Below, piece by piece: positions 47,314-58,509 of a DNA stretch of 64,000 nucleotides; the stretch's first letter is position 1, and every line of letters begins with the position of its first letter. The notes beneath the pieces were generated by a model that saw nothing but the letters and a program-made list of their open reading frames with translations, was not told the DNA's origin and did no database searches. A program made the translations under genes and the position numbers. This DNA is from Tethya wilhelma (lineage: Eukaryota > Porifera > Demospongiae > Tethyida > Tethyidae), in assembly GCA_964030475.1 (NCBI GenBank), contig CAXIPT010000007.1, positions 879,072 to 943,071 on the forward strand, read 5' to 3'.

Positions 47314-50300
47314 TCGTGTCTTCTCTACTCTCTTTAGTTTGGCTATCTCTTCATCTTTCTCCTTAAGACTGGCCATCAATGTTTCCTGGTTGTCATGGTA
47401 ACCACCACCACCACTTCTTTCAGAGTCTTTTGATGTCTGGGGGTGAAGCAGAGAGCGAGCTTCTTCAGATTCCCTCAACTGTATACAACAAAAGCACTAG
47501 CTAGTACTCAGAGGTATTTGTAATGTATATACCTCTTAAGTGTGAGAGTACGTGTAGGGTAGCTAGCCAATATGTACTGTATCATAGTACCTGTTGCTTA
47601 AGATCCTGAACAGTTGTATGAAGGATCTTCATTTCTGAATCTCTCTCCTTCAAAGGGGTACATAATACAACTTCCAATATGAATGTGTATACAGTCATAC
47701 ATGCAATCAATTTAATAACCTTTTGAGAAGATGAATATCTGACCAGCTCAGCCTTCAACCTGCATGTGCAAACAAAAAGCCACATAAACTTGATTATGTG
47801 TATCAGTAACTAAATTACATCACATAAGATGCATTACCTGTCGCAGTCTTGTTTCCAGAGCTCCACTTCCGACGTCTGGAAGTCCAGCTGAGCAGAGAGA
47901 GAGCTGATCACCTTCTTGTACCTTTCTGATGCAGCAGCTGCCCCATGACCCGATCCCGTTGATGTTTCCTCAGCAGATGATGAGGATGTGGACGGGTTAC
48001 CACTGTCTGTTGATTCCAGGGGTCTAGTGATGACAATTTTCACAGCCCCCTTGTTCTTTTCTCGCAAGAGGGACTCAACTTCCTGTTGCGATTTTGTCGC
48101 CACTTCATCTTCATCAATTTCCACAATCCTGAATTGGAAACAAGAAAACAAGTAAGAACAACACACACACACACACACATTCATAATGTGTCCTATACCC
48201 ACCTGTCTCCTAACTTTAAACCAGTTTTGCTTGCTTGTTCTGAGGCATCTACAATGACACAACCTGTTTCCCCGGAAACAGAAGTGACCTTAATACCCAG
48301 AGAATCACTCTCTTCTTTGCTAGTGTCGACCGTTGCAGTGACAAGCATCTGAGGCAGCTCAGTTGACACCAAAGAGGAGATAGACAGCCTGTGTGGATGA
48401 AGAGAGAGAAAGTTCAAGAGTACACAAAGTCATGCAATAGCTGTAAGTTGGAAAGAGGAAATCTAGCCTTGTTTCCAGGCTCCCCGCCTTATGTGTAAGG
48501 TAGGCGAGGAGTCTGGGAATGAGGCTAGGAAAATCAATTGATGTAAAAGTATTGTACCGTTTTTGAGGCTCCTGGGTACTGGATATCAGAGAGAGATGTT
48601 GTTCCTGTAAGGTTTTAAGAGGAAAATAATACTAACAGTTTTTTTTTACATTCAGTTTCTACGCCATGCATTTCTTCAATAGCTTAATGTTGCATGGATC
48701 AACACTTACTTTTTGTGCAAGAGATTTTCTGATTTTGTAAAGCTCCTTTTCGGCAGATTTGAGCTCTGCATTCTGACGTTGAAATTCGCCACGCAATGAG
48801 GCAAGGGTGACTTCGTGAACCGACAGAGATCTCTGAAGGTTCTGCACCCTGGTGTTGTCTCCCACGTTGCTGTTGTGAAGTGACCGGTAACTGGCAAGAT
48901 CAGCCTCAAGACTGGCTACCAGAGAATCCTGCAAATACAAAAGGGTTTTAGCAGTTACTAGTATACGATATGACTATATAGTCCATTCAATTCTCCTTTT
49001 GGCACATGTAATGAGGAGGAAGCTCTAGTTGATTATGATCCATTGACAGCTGCACTATTTTAACTGCTACTTACTCTTGTCTGTTGCTCTCTCTTCAGTC
49101 TGTCTCTCTCGTTGCGCAGTGACAGTGCTATCTGTTCCCTCTGAGAAGCTTCAGTTGACATTCTTGACAGTTGCTCCCTCAGTTCCTTCACATTCTTGTT
49201 GGAAAGCTCCTGCTGCTGTTTAGAAGTCATCTCCACAGCTTGAAGGGTCTTCTGAAGAGCCAATGCCTATATACAATCATAGATACATCAATACATGGGT
49301 ATACTATGGAATTCTCAAATTATAAGGATCGATATAGGCATACCCATTCTATAAGCCCTTGGTTTATCAGTTTTACAGGACAGGTTTTGAAACAGCTGCA
49401 GGTAGCTTACCTGATCTGAGTTGACTTGTGCTTCTTCCAGCTGGACTCTGAGTTGATGGATGGTCTCTTCTTTGAGTGCTAGGTCTCTTTCCAGTGATCT
49501 GATCTGCTGGCTGTGCTCAGAGAGTAATCTCGACACCTGTTCCAACTCTTGGGATTTCTTTTGAAGGGAAGCCATTTCTTCCTCCTACAGAAAGTTATTG
49601 AATGCAGGATGGGATACATAAGCATGTGAAATAATAATTATAAAGAAACACATTTTACACACCATATTTGCTTTCTGTGTTTGCATTTCTTGCAAAGCCT
49701 TTTCTTTCTCTCGTAAATCGTACGTCAAATTGTTCACTGCGTCGCTGTATTCACTCTGAATCTTTTCCAACATCATTCTCGATTCTGTCTGATCAAAATT
49801 GTCAGGGGAATCTCTAGCGCTGTTTAGCACCACCACCATATCCTCCAGCTTACGTTTGGCAAGTGTCAACTCATCCATCTGTTCTTGTAGAGCATGCATG
49901 ACGTTGTTGTTGGCTTGTTGCTGGGACTGGAGTTCGTTTCTGAGGGACTCGTTTTCCTGAGAGAGAGACGCTACTCTATTCTCCAACTTATCTTGGTTTT
50001 GTTGCTGGAGAGACAGCGAGTCCAGCTGCAATTGTAGGACAGATTTGTCCTTTTCCAGACTCTCAATGCGAGCCAAAAGTGTGGCATAGTAGTTTTCAAA
50101 ATCCGATCCACTGCTTGGACTTGATTTTAGCTCCCTGCTAAATGAAGGACAGCTGGGTGGACTTGATGTAGCTGGTGGACTTGACGTAGCTGGAGGACTT
50201 GATCTGACCTCTTCATTGACTGAAGGAGGACTAGCACTAGCAGTAGTAGCAGGTGACACAGTTCTTGATCTTGGAGCTCTTTCTTTTTGTCTGATTTCAA

Positions 50301-53300
50301 ACCGATGACTGTTTCGCTGAGGCCAACGTAACTGCTGCCTGAGAATAGCTTGCTTTGAGTCCACCATACTGCTGGTTACTGCATGGGTATTAGAATAATC
50401 GTACATCTATGTGTTCTGAATAATATTAAGCTTACATACCATTTGGTATTGCTGCTGTTTGCCAGATACAGTAAAGAGATGGATCACTTTCTGTCATGTT
50501 AGCCTTGTCCAGCGCTTTTACAACCAACTGCTCAGCTGTAGTGCTTGTGTCAATCATAATACACTTATAGAGGGTGCCTGGAACAAATGATGAGACATGC
50601 ATATAATAACATGATAATTATTAAGTCATGAAAAAGCTTCTGTGATTTATACCTTTCTGAACTTTGTCCATATACAATCTGACAAATCCCTGACGTGGTT
50701 TTTGTGCTGCCTTGACTGGAGATACAACTTCACTCTCAGTAGCAGGCGGTGAAGAAGAAGAAGGAGAAGGAACTGCCCTGTTCTCCTCCTTTTCCACATC
50801 TGGTTTCAAACTCACAGCTACTGGCTCAGAAGTCTGCTCTTTCATGGGTCCATCTTGTTCTCGCGGTCCAGACTCCTCGCTACTCTCCATGCTACTACTG
50901 CTACTACTGCTCCTTCCCATCAGAAGGTTTGCATTTGCTGGGAGAGTTGCACCCTTCTTTGGCATTGGCTTGTTGAGCAGAGAGGCAGATGGCATTGGTG
51001 GTGCAGTCATGGATCTCTCTCTCCCTCTTCCAGTGGGTGGCAGGCTAGCTAGCCACTCACTGGTCACACCATTGCTGACCCAAAACTCGCCACCATTGTT
51101 GTGGATTTCACGACTGAGGGTTATGTCTTCACTTCCTCTCCTTCGTCTCTCTGTACGATAATGGTCACATGACATTAAGAATAAAATAATTTATAAGTGA
51201 ACTGTGAACAGTGAACTCTGTAATATGAAGAGTGAACTGTGTACTGTTAACAGTGAACAGTGAACATGTACAGTGAACTGTGTACTACAACAGACCTATT
51301 TGTTGTTGGTAGGGAGATCTTCCATTGGTTGCTGGGTAACCTCCATCGTCATCCATTTGTACTTTCCTGATGTTTGGTGTAGAGCGTGAGTGCACATAGG
51401 AGGTGAAAAGGAACTGTCCAATGGCCGACGGATCGAGCTCAATAGTGTCGTCCAAGACTGGGCTCTTCAGAGCATCAACAGCTGCCTGTAGCTTCTTCCA
51501 GTCGTCAGAGTTATAGGTGTCAACGGTCACTGGATTGGGGATGTAATGAGCTATCTTATAGGGACTCTTACAGCAAGTACATGTAGGTCTACGTATACTC
51601 ACATTTGAAGTCATCCTCAATGCCTCCTGGGTTTGAAGTTGGGTTGCTAAGTTCATAGATTTTTGCGAGAAATATCTCTCTAATCTCAGGACTATCCACA
51701 CCAAGTTCAGCTGCAATACGTAAATACATAAAGTCATGAATGTAACAGTTGTACATAGCTATTGAGTGTATATCTGTGTGAATGGCATACCAAACATTTG
51801 AGTGTCCATTTGCAACAACATGGCTCCATCCACATTATTTTCTGTAGGCACAAATGTCATACAATATCTAAACATTAAAATTAATGCTATAAGACCATGT
51901 GCATGGCAACCGAGAAGCTGCTTTCTTACCTCTGAAAGACTGTCTGAATGAACCAAGTCCTACCACTTCTAGCCACTGGCAAACCTCTTCAATTGACCAT
52001 TGAGCTGGATTAGTCTGGGTAAAACACAAGCAGGCAAAAACAAGTAATAATCAAGTCATCGAGTTTTGTATCTTTATCTTTCGAACCTTCAATATGTCAC
52101 TGTCTAGGATTACACTTCGTGGTCTGCTTGGAGACTCAACCCCACTCTGTTGTCTCAAGTGTTGCACGCGTGACATGTGCTCCGAGACAGGCCGTCTAGG
52201 CAAGGCAGCCAGCTTCTTTGCCATGCTGTCTTTCGTTCGAGGTGTGACAGATATTTCCTCTTTGGATGATGAACTGTAGCTGTCAATGTTTTCAGAGAGG
52301 AAGGAAGATCAGTAAGCACTGAATGTAAGAAGTCCAGCAGTTTGTTTCTTTCGAACGACGTCGAATGAACTTGAAGTTTCTTGGCGTAAGAGATTTGATC
52401 GAGTGGTTCTGAAGTGGTCATAGAAGCTGTCACTTCTACTTCAATTGTTGTCGGGGAGATTGGTGGTGGCTCACTGGTTGAGTAACCTTGGGAAGTTGCA
52501 AGTGGAGAAGTGATATGCAGTTTTTGAAGCTTACTTGGCACTTTCTTTCCCTTCAGTGAAGTATCGAGTGATTCAGTGCTGGATATAAAGCTACTTGGTG
52601 TAGTTTGCTCCAAAGCAGAATGGTGGCTAGTCTCCGTAGGAATTCGCCAGTACTTGACGAGGTAAAATACTGTCGATATCTTCTTTGGACTTCTTTTCTT
52701 TGAGCTCCACTTGCGTCTCGAAACGGCGTAAACTTTAACTCAGGACTGGCTGGTGGGTTGTCACTGGGAAACAACTTTTACTTTCTGAAAGAGCTCTGAG
52801 TCGGGAGGAAGACTTTGTCTCACATCAATCTTCTTACTGTGTCTCTCAAGATCACTCATGACTGATGAAGACCTCAATCGAACTTGATCTGAGCTGGGAT
52901 TTTGCCATGATCCATTTCCACTGTCCCAATTTGTACCCATCAAGGCCGAACTTGATGCGCTGGCTCCCATTTCATCGATCATTTGTGTTCACAACTAGCA
53001 GATTGCTGTCCTTGGCGATATTCGGGGTACTTGATGAAGCTCTTACGTTGCTCCTTCTTGGGTCAATGCTACTTGCCAATGCTTTAAGTACCGGGGTTGT
53101 GTCAGCATCGGCTCTTCGAGATGCCTGCATAGCTAGTGATCTTCGTTCTTCAATTGAAAGTTTTGGCTCCTTCTTCTCTTCTGCCGATGGTTCAACAGAC
53201 ACAAGAGCATCAATGCGGATCTTCTCTTCTGAAAGTAGCCAGGAGAAGAGACTTGGACTTGCCTTTCCTCATTTGCACACCAGTTGGTTCATTGTCGTGG

Positions 53301-55717
53301 GACTGATAGCGTGAGCATGGGAGACAGCTGTGTATCGTTCACAGGGGCGGTGGTCTCAATCACCATAGAAACGGTAATGTAGACAAATCTGGAGGAGGAA
53401 TTTCAGGGGGTGCTGGCAATGTCTCTGTATCTGGAGGGGGGATTTCTGGGGGTGCTGGCAATGTTTCCTGTCTGGAGGAGTATTTCGGGGGGTGCTGGCA
53501 ATGTCTCGGTATCATGGAGGAGATATTTCAGGGGGTGCCTGGCAATGTCTCGTGTCATGAGAGGGGGTATTTCAGGGGGTCCTGGCAAATGTTGTATCGG
53601 GGGATAGGGTCTGGAATCGGTACTGGAGGGGTATTTCAGGGGGTGCTGCAATGTTTTGGTGTCTGGAGGATGGTATTTCAGGGGGCTGGCAATGTTTCCG
53701 TGTCTGGAGGAGGTATTGCAGGGGGTGCTGGCAATGTGTCGGTATCTGGAAGCCGAGAGGGAGAGTTCAGGGGTGCTGGCAATTCTTGGTGTCTGGAGGG
53801 GGGATTTCAGGGGTATCGGTTGATGATCGAGTATCAGGAGGAAAGATTTCAAATGGAGTTACTGATGGTGATATTTTTGGCGGAGAAGCATTTGCTAGAG
53901 AAATATCTGATGAAGATAGCTTAGATGACATTGAAAGCTCATCTGTAGCCTTCCCAGATTCTGTATCCGGTGGTGTGAGATATTTCTGGGGGTTGCGATT
54001 CATCACGTAGACTTGCTGAAGTGTCCACTAGGAATCTCATTCTTGACATCAATCAAAGATGACAATGGCGGAGTCTCTGACAAAGTGGTACAGCTGCATG
54101 AAGTTCTTCCACCAGGGAGGATGATAAGATGTCCCCAGGTGCGTTGTAGTTGGAACATCGAAAGGAAAGCTGTCAGTGTCTCGGGGGTAGCGTTTGTGGT
54201 GGGGTGCCGGGGGGAGCAGGAGGGGGGCTGTCAGGGGGCTACTGGAGGGGGGCTGTCTGGGAGACTTGGAAGAGACTCGGACGAACTTTTGAAACTCTCA
54301 ACTTCTCTTGCTCGGCTTCAACTCATCAGGCTCTTCAAATTTTTCCATGATGGCGGCACTAGTCGAAGTGCTACCACCAATCACAGCGGGCAGGGATCGA
54401 GAACACTGAATCAAGCTCTGCACTTCTTCTCGTCCACTCTTCTCTTCTCTTTTGTGTCTTAAGGGACACTCTCCTTCCACTGCAATGGGGTGACTCTTAG
54501 TTGCTGGGAATCCCAGTTTCCTCAGCTCCAGCACTCTTCGGGAGGTGGAGGGAGGTCTGGTATTGGCTGGGGGAGGAGGAAGATCATCCCCCTCTCTGGT
54601 TCTTCTCTTTGTGCAGCTGGAGGTAGCAAGTCTGAGGATTCTTTGATCTTAAGCTTTGTGGTGGTACTGTGTTTGTCTCTGTTTCAAAGGACAAAGGTGT
54701 GGGTTCTGGTGGAGAAGTAGTACAGTGAGATTGGTGGCTCTGATAGTGGTGGAGTTAATGCTGGGTGGATGGGTGGTGAAGACGTGATGGGAGAAGAGTC
54801 GTGATGAAGGAGAAACCTGCTTTACTGGCTCCGATTCCTTTGGTCGGGTGGACTGGTTTGTGATTCTTGAACGGTTCGAGGAGAGACCCTTATTTGATCG
54901 GTTTTCTCGAATCTTTTTCAAACGTTCGCTAAACGACTCACCAGGTGAACCACTGGATCGATCCATCAAGGATGGCGACGACTTCTCATGAGTATCGCGA
55001 CTCTTTCGACTTGTGGAAAATGGAGAATTAGATGTTCCTTTGCGTGTTCTGTCTTGACCGGGAAGGTTTGGTTCTCCGATAGTAGGTAGAGGGGAGAGAA
55101 GAGGGAGCTCTGGGAGTGTGTTGCCCGAGACAGGGACATCTGGTTCTGTTGGGATGGGTGTTGAGCTTGTAAGGAGACTAAAATCTGAGAGACAAAGGGA
55201 CAAAGAAGGTACACCAATAATAATAGATTTCAAATAGATACTTCAACCATGCTTTTATACCTTCATTTTCGTCCTCTGGGATTGGTGGTGGCTCCGGGGG
55301 CAGTTCAGGGGGTCCTGAACTCGGGGGAAGAGGTGGAGGGGGTAGATCGTACTCCATGGCAGACTCTTCCAGCTCCCCTTTTGAATCAGGTTCTTTGCTG
55401 GTACTCCTTCCTTTCTGTGAAGGAGGTCTAACCTTCCTCTTGGGCCTGTCTCTGGTGACATGAGTGAGTTTTGACAGCTCTTCTTCAACAACCTCAGCTC
55501 CAGCGTCGTCACTAACGTGCTGCTTTTTAGGGGGAGGGGCTGCTTGTACGCTGAAATCGAGACCCGGCGAACTGTACATTGTTTTACTCGAACTGAGCAT
55601 CTTTTGCAATTGCTTAAACTTCCCTCTGCCCGTTTCAGCCTGATCTTCGTCTCCAGTAGGCGGAGGCGGGCTGTCGGGCAGGGGTGGTGGCGGCATATCG
55701 TAGCTGTCTGTAGCCAT
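47314..55717 (-). CDS. Proline-rich SAM-RA-coiled-coil-PDZ scaffold protein, most complete copy
   Basis: Exon 1 (55261-55717) starts MATDSYDMPPPPLPDSPPPP. A giant exon (52087-55184) encodes Ser/Pro-rich sequence but alternates between frames at five or more points. A SAM domain follows (51930-52014, 51791-51841, 51603-51710: WSIEEVCQWLEVVGL, NNVDGAMLLQMD, ELGVDSPEIREIF). Then 51296-51529, 50653-51150 and 50436-50577 lead into a Ras-association domain that ends at HRFEIRQ. The coiled coil is 49663-50371, 49411-49584, 49075-49266 and 48710-48928. After 48558-48604 comes a PDZ (48203-48388, 47838-48128), then coiled coil again (47720-47759, 47591-47647, 47314-47478). The final two exons, seen at 6795-7172, are missing. 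RA domains bind Ras-like GTPases, and SAM and PDZ domains bind partners, so a Ras-linked cortical scaffold is a reasonable inference. I know no animal family with exactly this order. Confidence 0.85.
48463..48528. repeat. Short palindromic repeat, second intronic copy
   Basis: This 66-base palindrome begins ctagccttgtttccaggctc and ends gaatgaggctag, at the homologous position to 8415-8491. It therefore predates the duplication, but has since changed in length. Confidence 0.7.
53390..53850. repeat. Proline-coding minisatellite of about 45 bases
   Basis: Around ten units contain ggaggtatttcagggggtgc and tggcaatgtctcggtatc variants. Read on the minus strand, each in-frame unit gives a peptide like DTETLPAPPEIPPP. 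Unit lengths vary by single bases, mostly in G or C runs, so the frame shifts from unit to unit. It lies in the giant exon of the scaffold gene. Confidence 0.85.
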
Positions 55718-55861
55718 ACTTGCAAACGTAAACTTTGAGTTTGATGGGAGTGTACCAAAACACTCTCACGTGATCTGGTGACGTCACACAAAAGAAGCAT
55801 GGCAAGCTGCTAGGCATCTACCTGGCCCTGTGGACCTTCTGTCAGTTGTGCAACGATCATT
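55718..55861. promoter_or_regulatory. Divergent promoter, scaffold gene and TEDC1-like gene
   Basis: Only 144 bases separate the two opposed start codons. The interval includes a cacgtgatctggtgacgtca segment (CACGTG and TGACGTCA motifs), which could bind bHLH and CREB/ATF factors. The promoter role is inferred from position and motifs. Confidence 0.5.
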
Positions 55862-57301
55862 ATGGCTGCCAAACCACAGTACAGCGTACGAGAAGTGATA
55901 CAGCACCTTGTGGCCATTCTGGTAGACTGTGGAGTGCCAAAAGTGTCATCTGAAACATTTCGGCAGGCAAAATTCAACAAGGAAGAAGTTAAGGAACAGT
56001 TTTGGGCCTTGTTGCTCCACACTGTGCAGCTTGTCCACTTCCTGGATACAACTGCAGCAGAGGAACTACAAACTTTAACATTTCACGTTGCCAAACCTTT
56101 GAAATCTGTTGCCATGGTTACAAGAAGGTACATGTTTTCATTAGGGTATGCCAGAAAGGAGTTCTTCATTCCTCATTTCGAGTGTGTGTGCTCACGGGAA
56201 CTATTAATGGCATTTTCCTGGCTGTTCCACCAATCAGAACTGATTTCAAAGCTCATCACACACCATCAAAGAGAAGCCAGTGATGTACACATACCTCTTC
56301 ACCCAGAGAGGCAATTTCTAGTGGAAGAAGTTGAGAAAGACTCGGAAAGTTTTAGTAACGAGCTGTCAAAAGTTCTTGAAACTCTTAAGACAGAGAAGCC
56401 ACTGAAAGGTGCCACTCTTAGAGACGCTACAGAGAAGCTTGTGTGGTTGAAGGGGAGGGTTGAATGTAAGTGGCGGGCCGTTATAACCAGCCATCATTCC
56501 TACCAAAAAATGGCTGACAAGATCCATCGATACACTGCCAATCCAGCAGAAGTCGGTCACAAGCCGCCACATTTGAGTGTGCATGAAGTTTTCCTCTTAA
56601 AGTACCCTGAGCAGCTGTCTGCTTATTTGAAGAAACTTGAATACCACGTACAGTGCTTGCAAAAACTTGCCCAGTGGAGAAAATACGAGGAACTTTACTG
56701 GCAGTGGATGGAGAGTGTTTTGGATTTGAGTGAGAAGGAGAGCAAAGAGGAGGAAGGTGGTTGTAATGAAGGTGTAGAGAAAGGTTCGTGTGAAGATGTT
56801 AGCGTGAGAGAGTTGACTTTGATGGTGGAGAAACTGTCGATGGAAGTGAAAGAACTTTTGGAAAGAAATGGACCGAAAATTGAAAGGTTGAATCGCATAT
56901 GGCAGCTCAAAAGTAAGACTGTTTCCATGCGCGAGAGAGAAGCTCTTGAAGACAGCTGTCATGATGATGATATCAGAGGGCTGCTACTACAGTCACACAA
57001 AAGCTCAAAAAGAAAGGCTATTGCTAGACATAAAGTGGAGAGTTTGAACCATCTGGATCGTGCCCAGTACTTGCCGGTGGAATCAAGACCTGCGAGAAAG
57101 GTGGACCAGCATTTCCCTACTCCTGGTCAAGAAGAACGGGAGATTAGAAAGAAACTTTTGCAAAGTTCCCGTGAAACTTTTTCTCAAATGAATCAGGAAC
57201 TGAGAAAAATTGAGAATGGAGTACACGAATTGAAATCTGAGATTCTCGTGAAGTTGAATGCATTGGAAGACTCCCTACCTGAATCAGTGTGCAAAATTTG
57301 A
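55862..57301 (+). CDS. Single-exon gene resembling TEDC1 (C14orf80)
   Basis: This is an uninterrupted frame of 479 aa starting MAAKPQYSVREVIQHLV. The N-terminal half has the pattern FRQAKFNKEEVKEQFWALLL, then RRYMFSLGYARKEFF and SRELLMAFSWLFHQ. This recalls animal TEDC1, a partner of delta- and epsilon-tubulin needed for centriole triplet microtubules. The C-terminal half is charged and helical, with predicted coiled-coil character, and has a second conserved-looking block (HLSVHEVFLLKYPEQLSAYL). Identification rests on memory of the family pattern only and needs a profile search. It is the only intact multi-domain-length gene here without introns, although its neighbours are intron-rich. There is one copy in the window. 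It is head to head with the scaffold gene. Confidence 0.65.
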   Translation: MAAKPQYSVREVIQHLVAILVDCGVPKVSSETFRQAKFNKEEVKEQFWALLLHTVQLVHFLDTTAAEELQTLTFHVAKPLKSVAMVTRRYMFSLGYARKEFFIPHFECVCSRELLMAFSWLFHQSELISKLITHHQREASDVHIPLHPERQFLVEEVEKDSESFSNELSKVLETLKTEKPLKGATLRDATEKLVWLKGRVECKWRAVITSHHSYQKMADKIHRYTANPAEVGHKPPHLSVHEVFLLKYPEQLSAYLKKLEYHVQCLQKLAQWRKYEELYWQWMESVLDLSEKESKEEEGGCNEGVEKGSCEDVSVRELTLMVEKLSMEVKELLERNGPKIERLNRIWQLKSKTVSMREREALEDSCHDDDIRGLLLQSHKSSKRKAIARHKVESLNHLDRAQYLPVESRPARKVDQHFPTPGQEEREIRKKLLQSSRETFSQMNQELRKIENGVHELKSEILVKLNALEDSLPESVCKI

Positions 57302-57475
57302 CATCACTGTGATTTTAGCAACGTTAATGTTAAAATAAATAATATCATGATCAGTATTAGTCAGTTTGAAATCAATAATAGTTTCATCACAATAATTATG
57401 CTATCTTCTGCGATTGTAGAGGTGTTTTCCAGCTGCCAGTCTTGCTGTCTGCATAATAGAAAAGAAAGGTGTTAG

Positions 57476-57544
<69 letters not shown>

Positions 57545-57545
57545 N
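57302..57545. repeat. TEDC1-like 3' flank ending in (CT)n and one N
   Basis: After the stop codon comes about 175 bases of AT-rich flank with a likely polyadenylation region (aaaataaataat near 57331-57342). A 66-base CT repeat and the N at 57545 follow, beyond which ROCO copy F sequence begins abruptly. Confidence 0.8.
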
Positions 57546-57816
57546 ACTGTAGAAGAGTCTAGCTATAGGATGTATGAATAGTGTGCAATTATGCACAAGG
57601 GAAAAATCTTCATGAATAAACTTGAGGCCCAATTGCATTCCATAGGAACAATCACATTCAATACTCGTGCAGTATATTCATAGAGAGCACCTGCTCAAGG
57701 CCACACATGTAGACATGCATGAACTAAAACATCAGGTATGATATGCCTCTACATGTCCAGTCACTAGCTATAGCATGCCATGTATGGCTACATACAAACA
57801 CAAAATTAATAATCAC

Positions 57817-58464
57817 CTTGTTAACTATTGTTTTTATTTTCCCATTTTCCACATCAGTTAGAATAGTGATGACAGAACTGCTGGATTTCTTGTAGGCGAC
57901 ATGTAGAGCTGTGTTCCCCTGTATTAAATTTATATACAAGCATAATATTGAACAAGCATTTTAATTACTGAATTTGTAGCGCATGAATTTGTGAAGTCTT
58001 TTTACCTTGAAATCTTGTGCATCACTTTGAAGCCCCTTCTTAAGGAGCAGCTTAACAAGAGATGAAGAGTCATTCTTGGCTGCCAGATGTAGAGCACCCT
58101 GACCATTCTCATCACATACAGCTGTGTCAACCTGGTCCTGAGTAACAAGTGCTTCAACAGCTGCCACATTTCCATTGCTACAGGCTGTCAACAGAGGAGT
58201 GAGGCCAGTCTGAGAGTTAGAGTATAGAGAACAACCCCCAGTAAGTACGTAACTAAGTTGATTTGTAATGAGTGAATGAAATAATAAATATTCATCAGTT
58301 GTTGTTTTTTTGTGTTTTTTTTCATAAATCAAAGAAAAAAATAATCACATTTGATTTGTAATTCAGCATCATATCACATAGTTGGTTCTGCAACAGCCAT
58401 TTCAGAGTTTCCCTTTCAGAATGAGAATCACAGGCATAATGGAGAACTGTTCTTCCATTCTATA

Positions 58465-58509
<45 letters not shown>

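Noticed and set aside
53403..54010. Plus-strand glycine-rich frames over the minisatellite
   Set aside because: The repeat is G-rich on this strand and gives Gly/Val/Trp peptides in any frame. The proline-rich reading on the minus strand fits the flanking gene.
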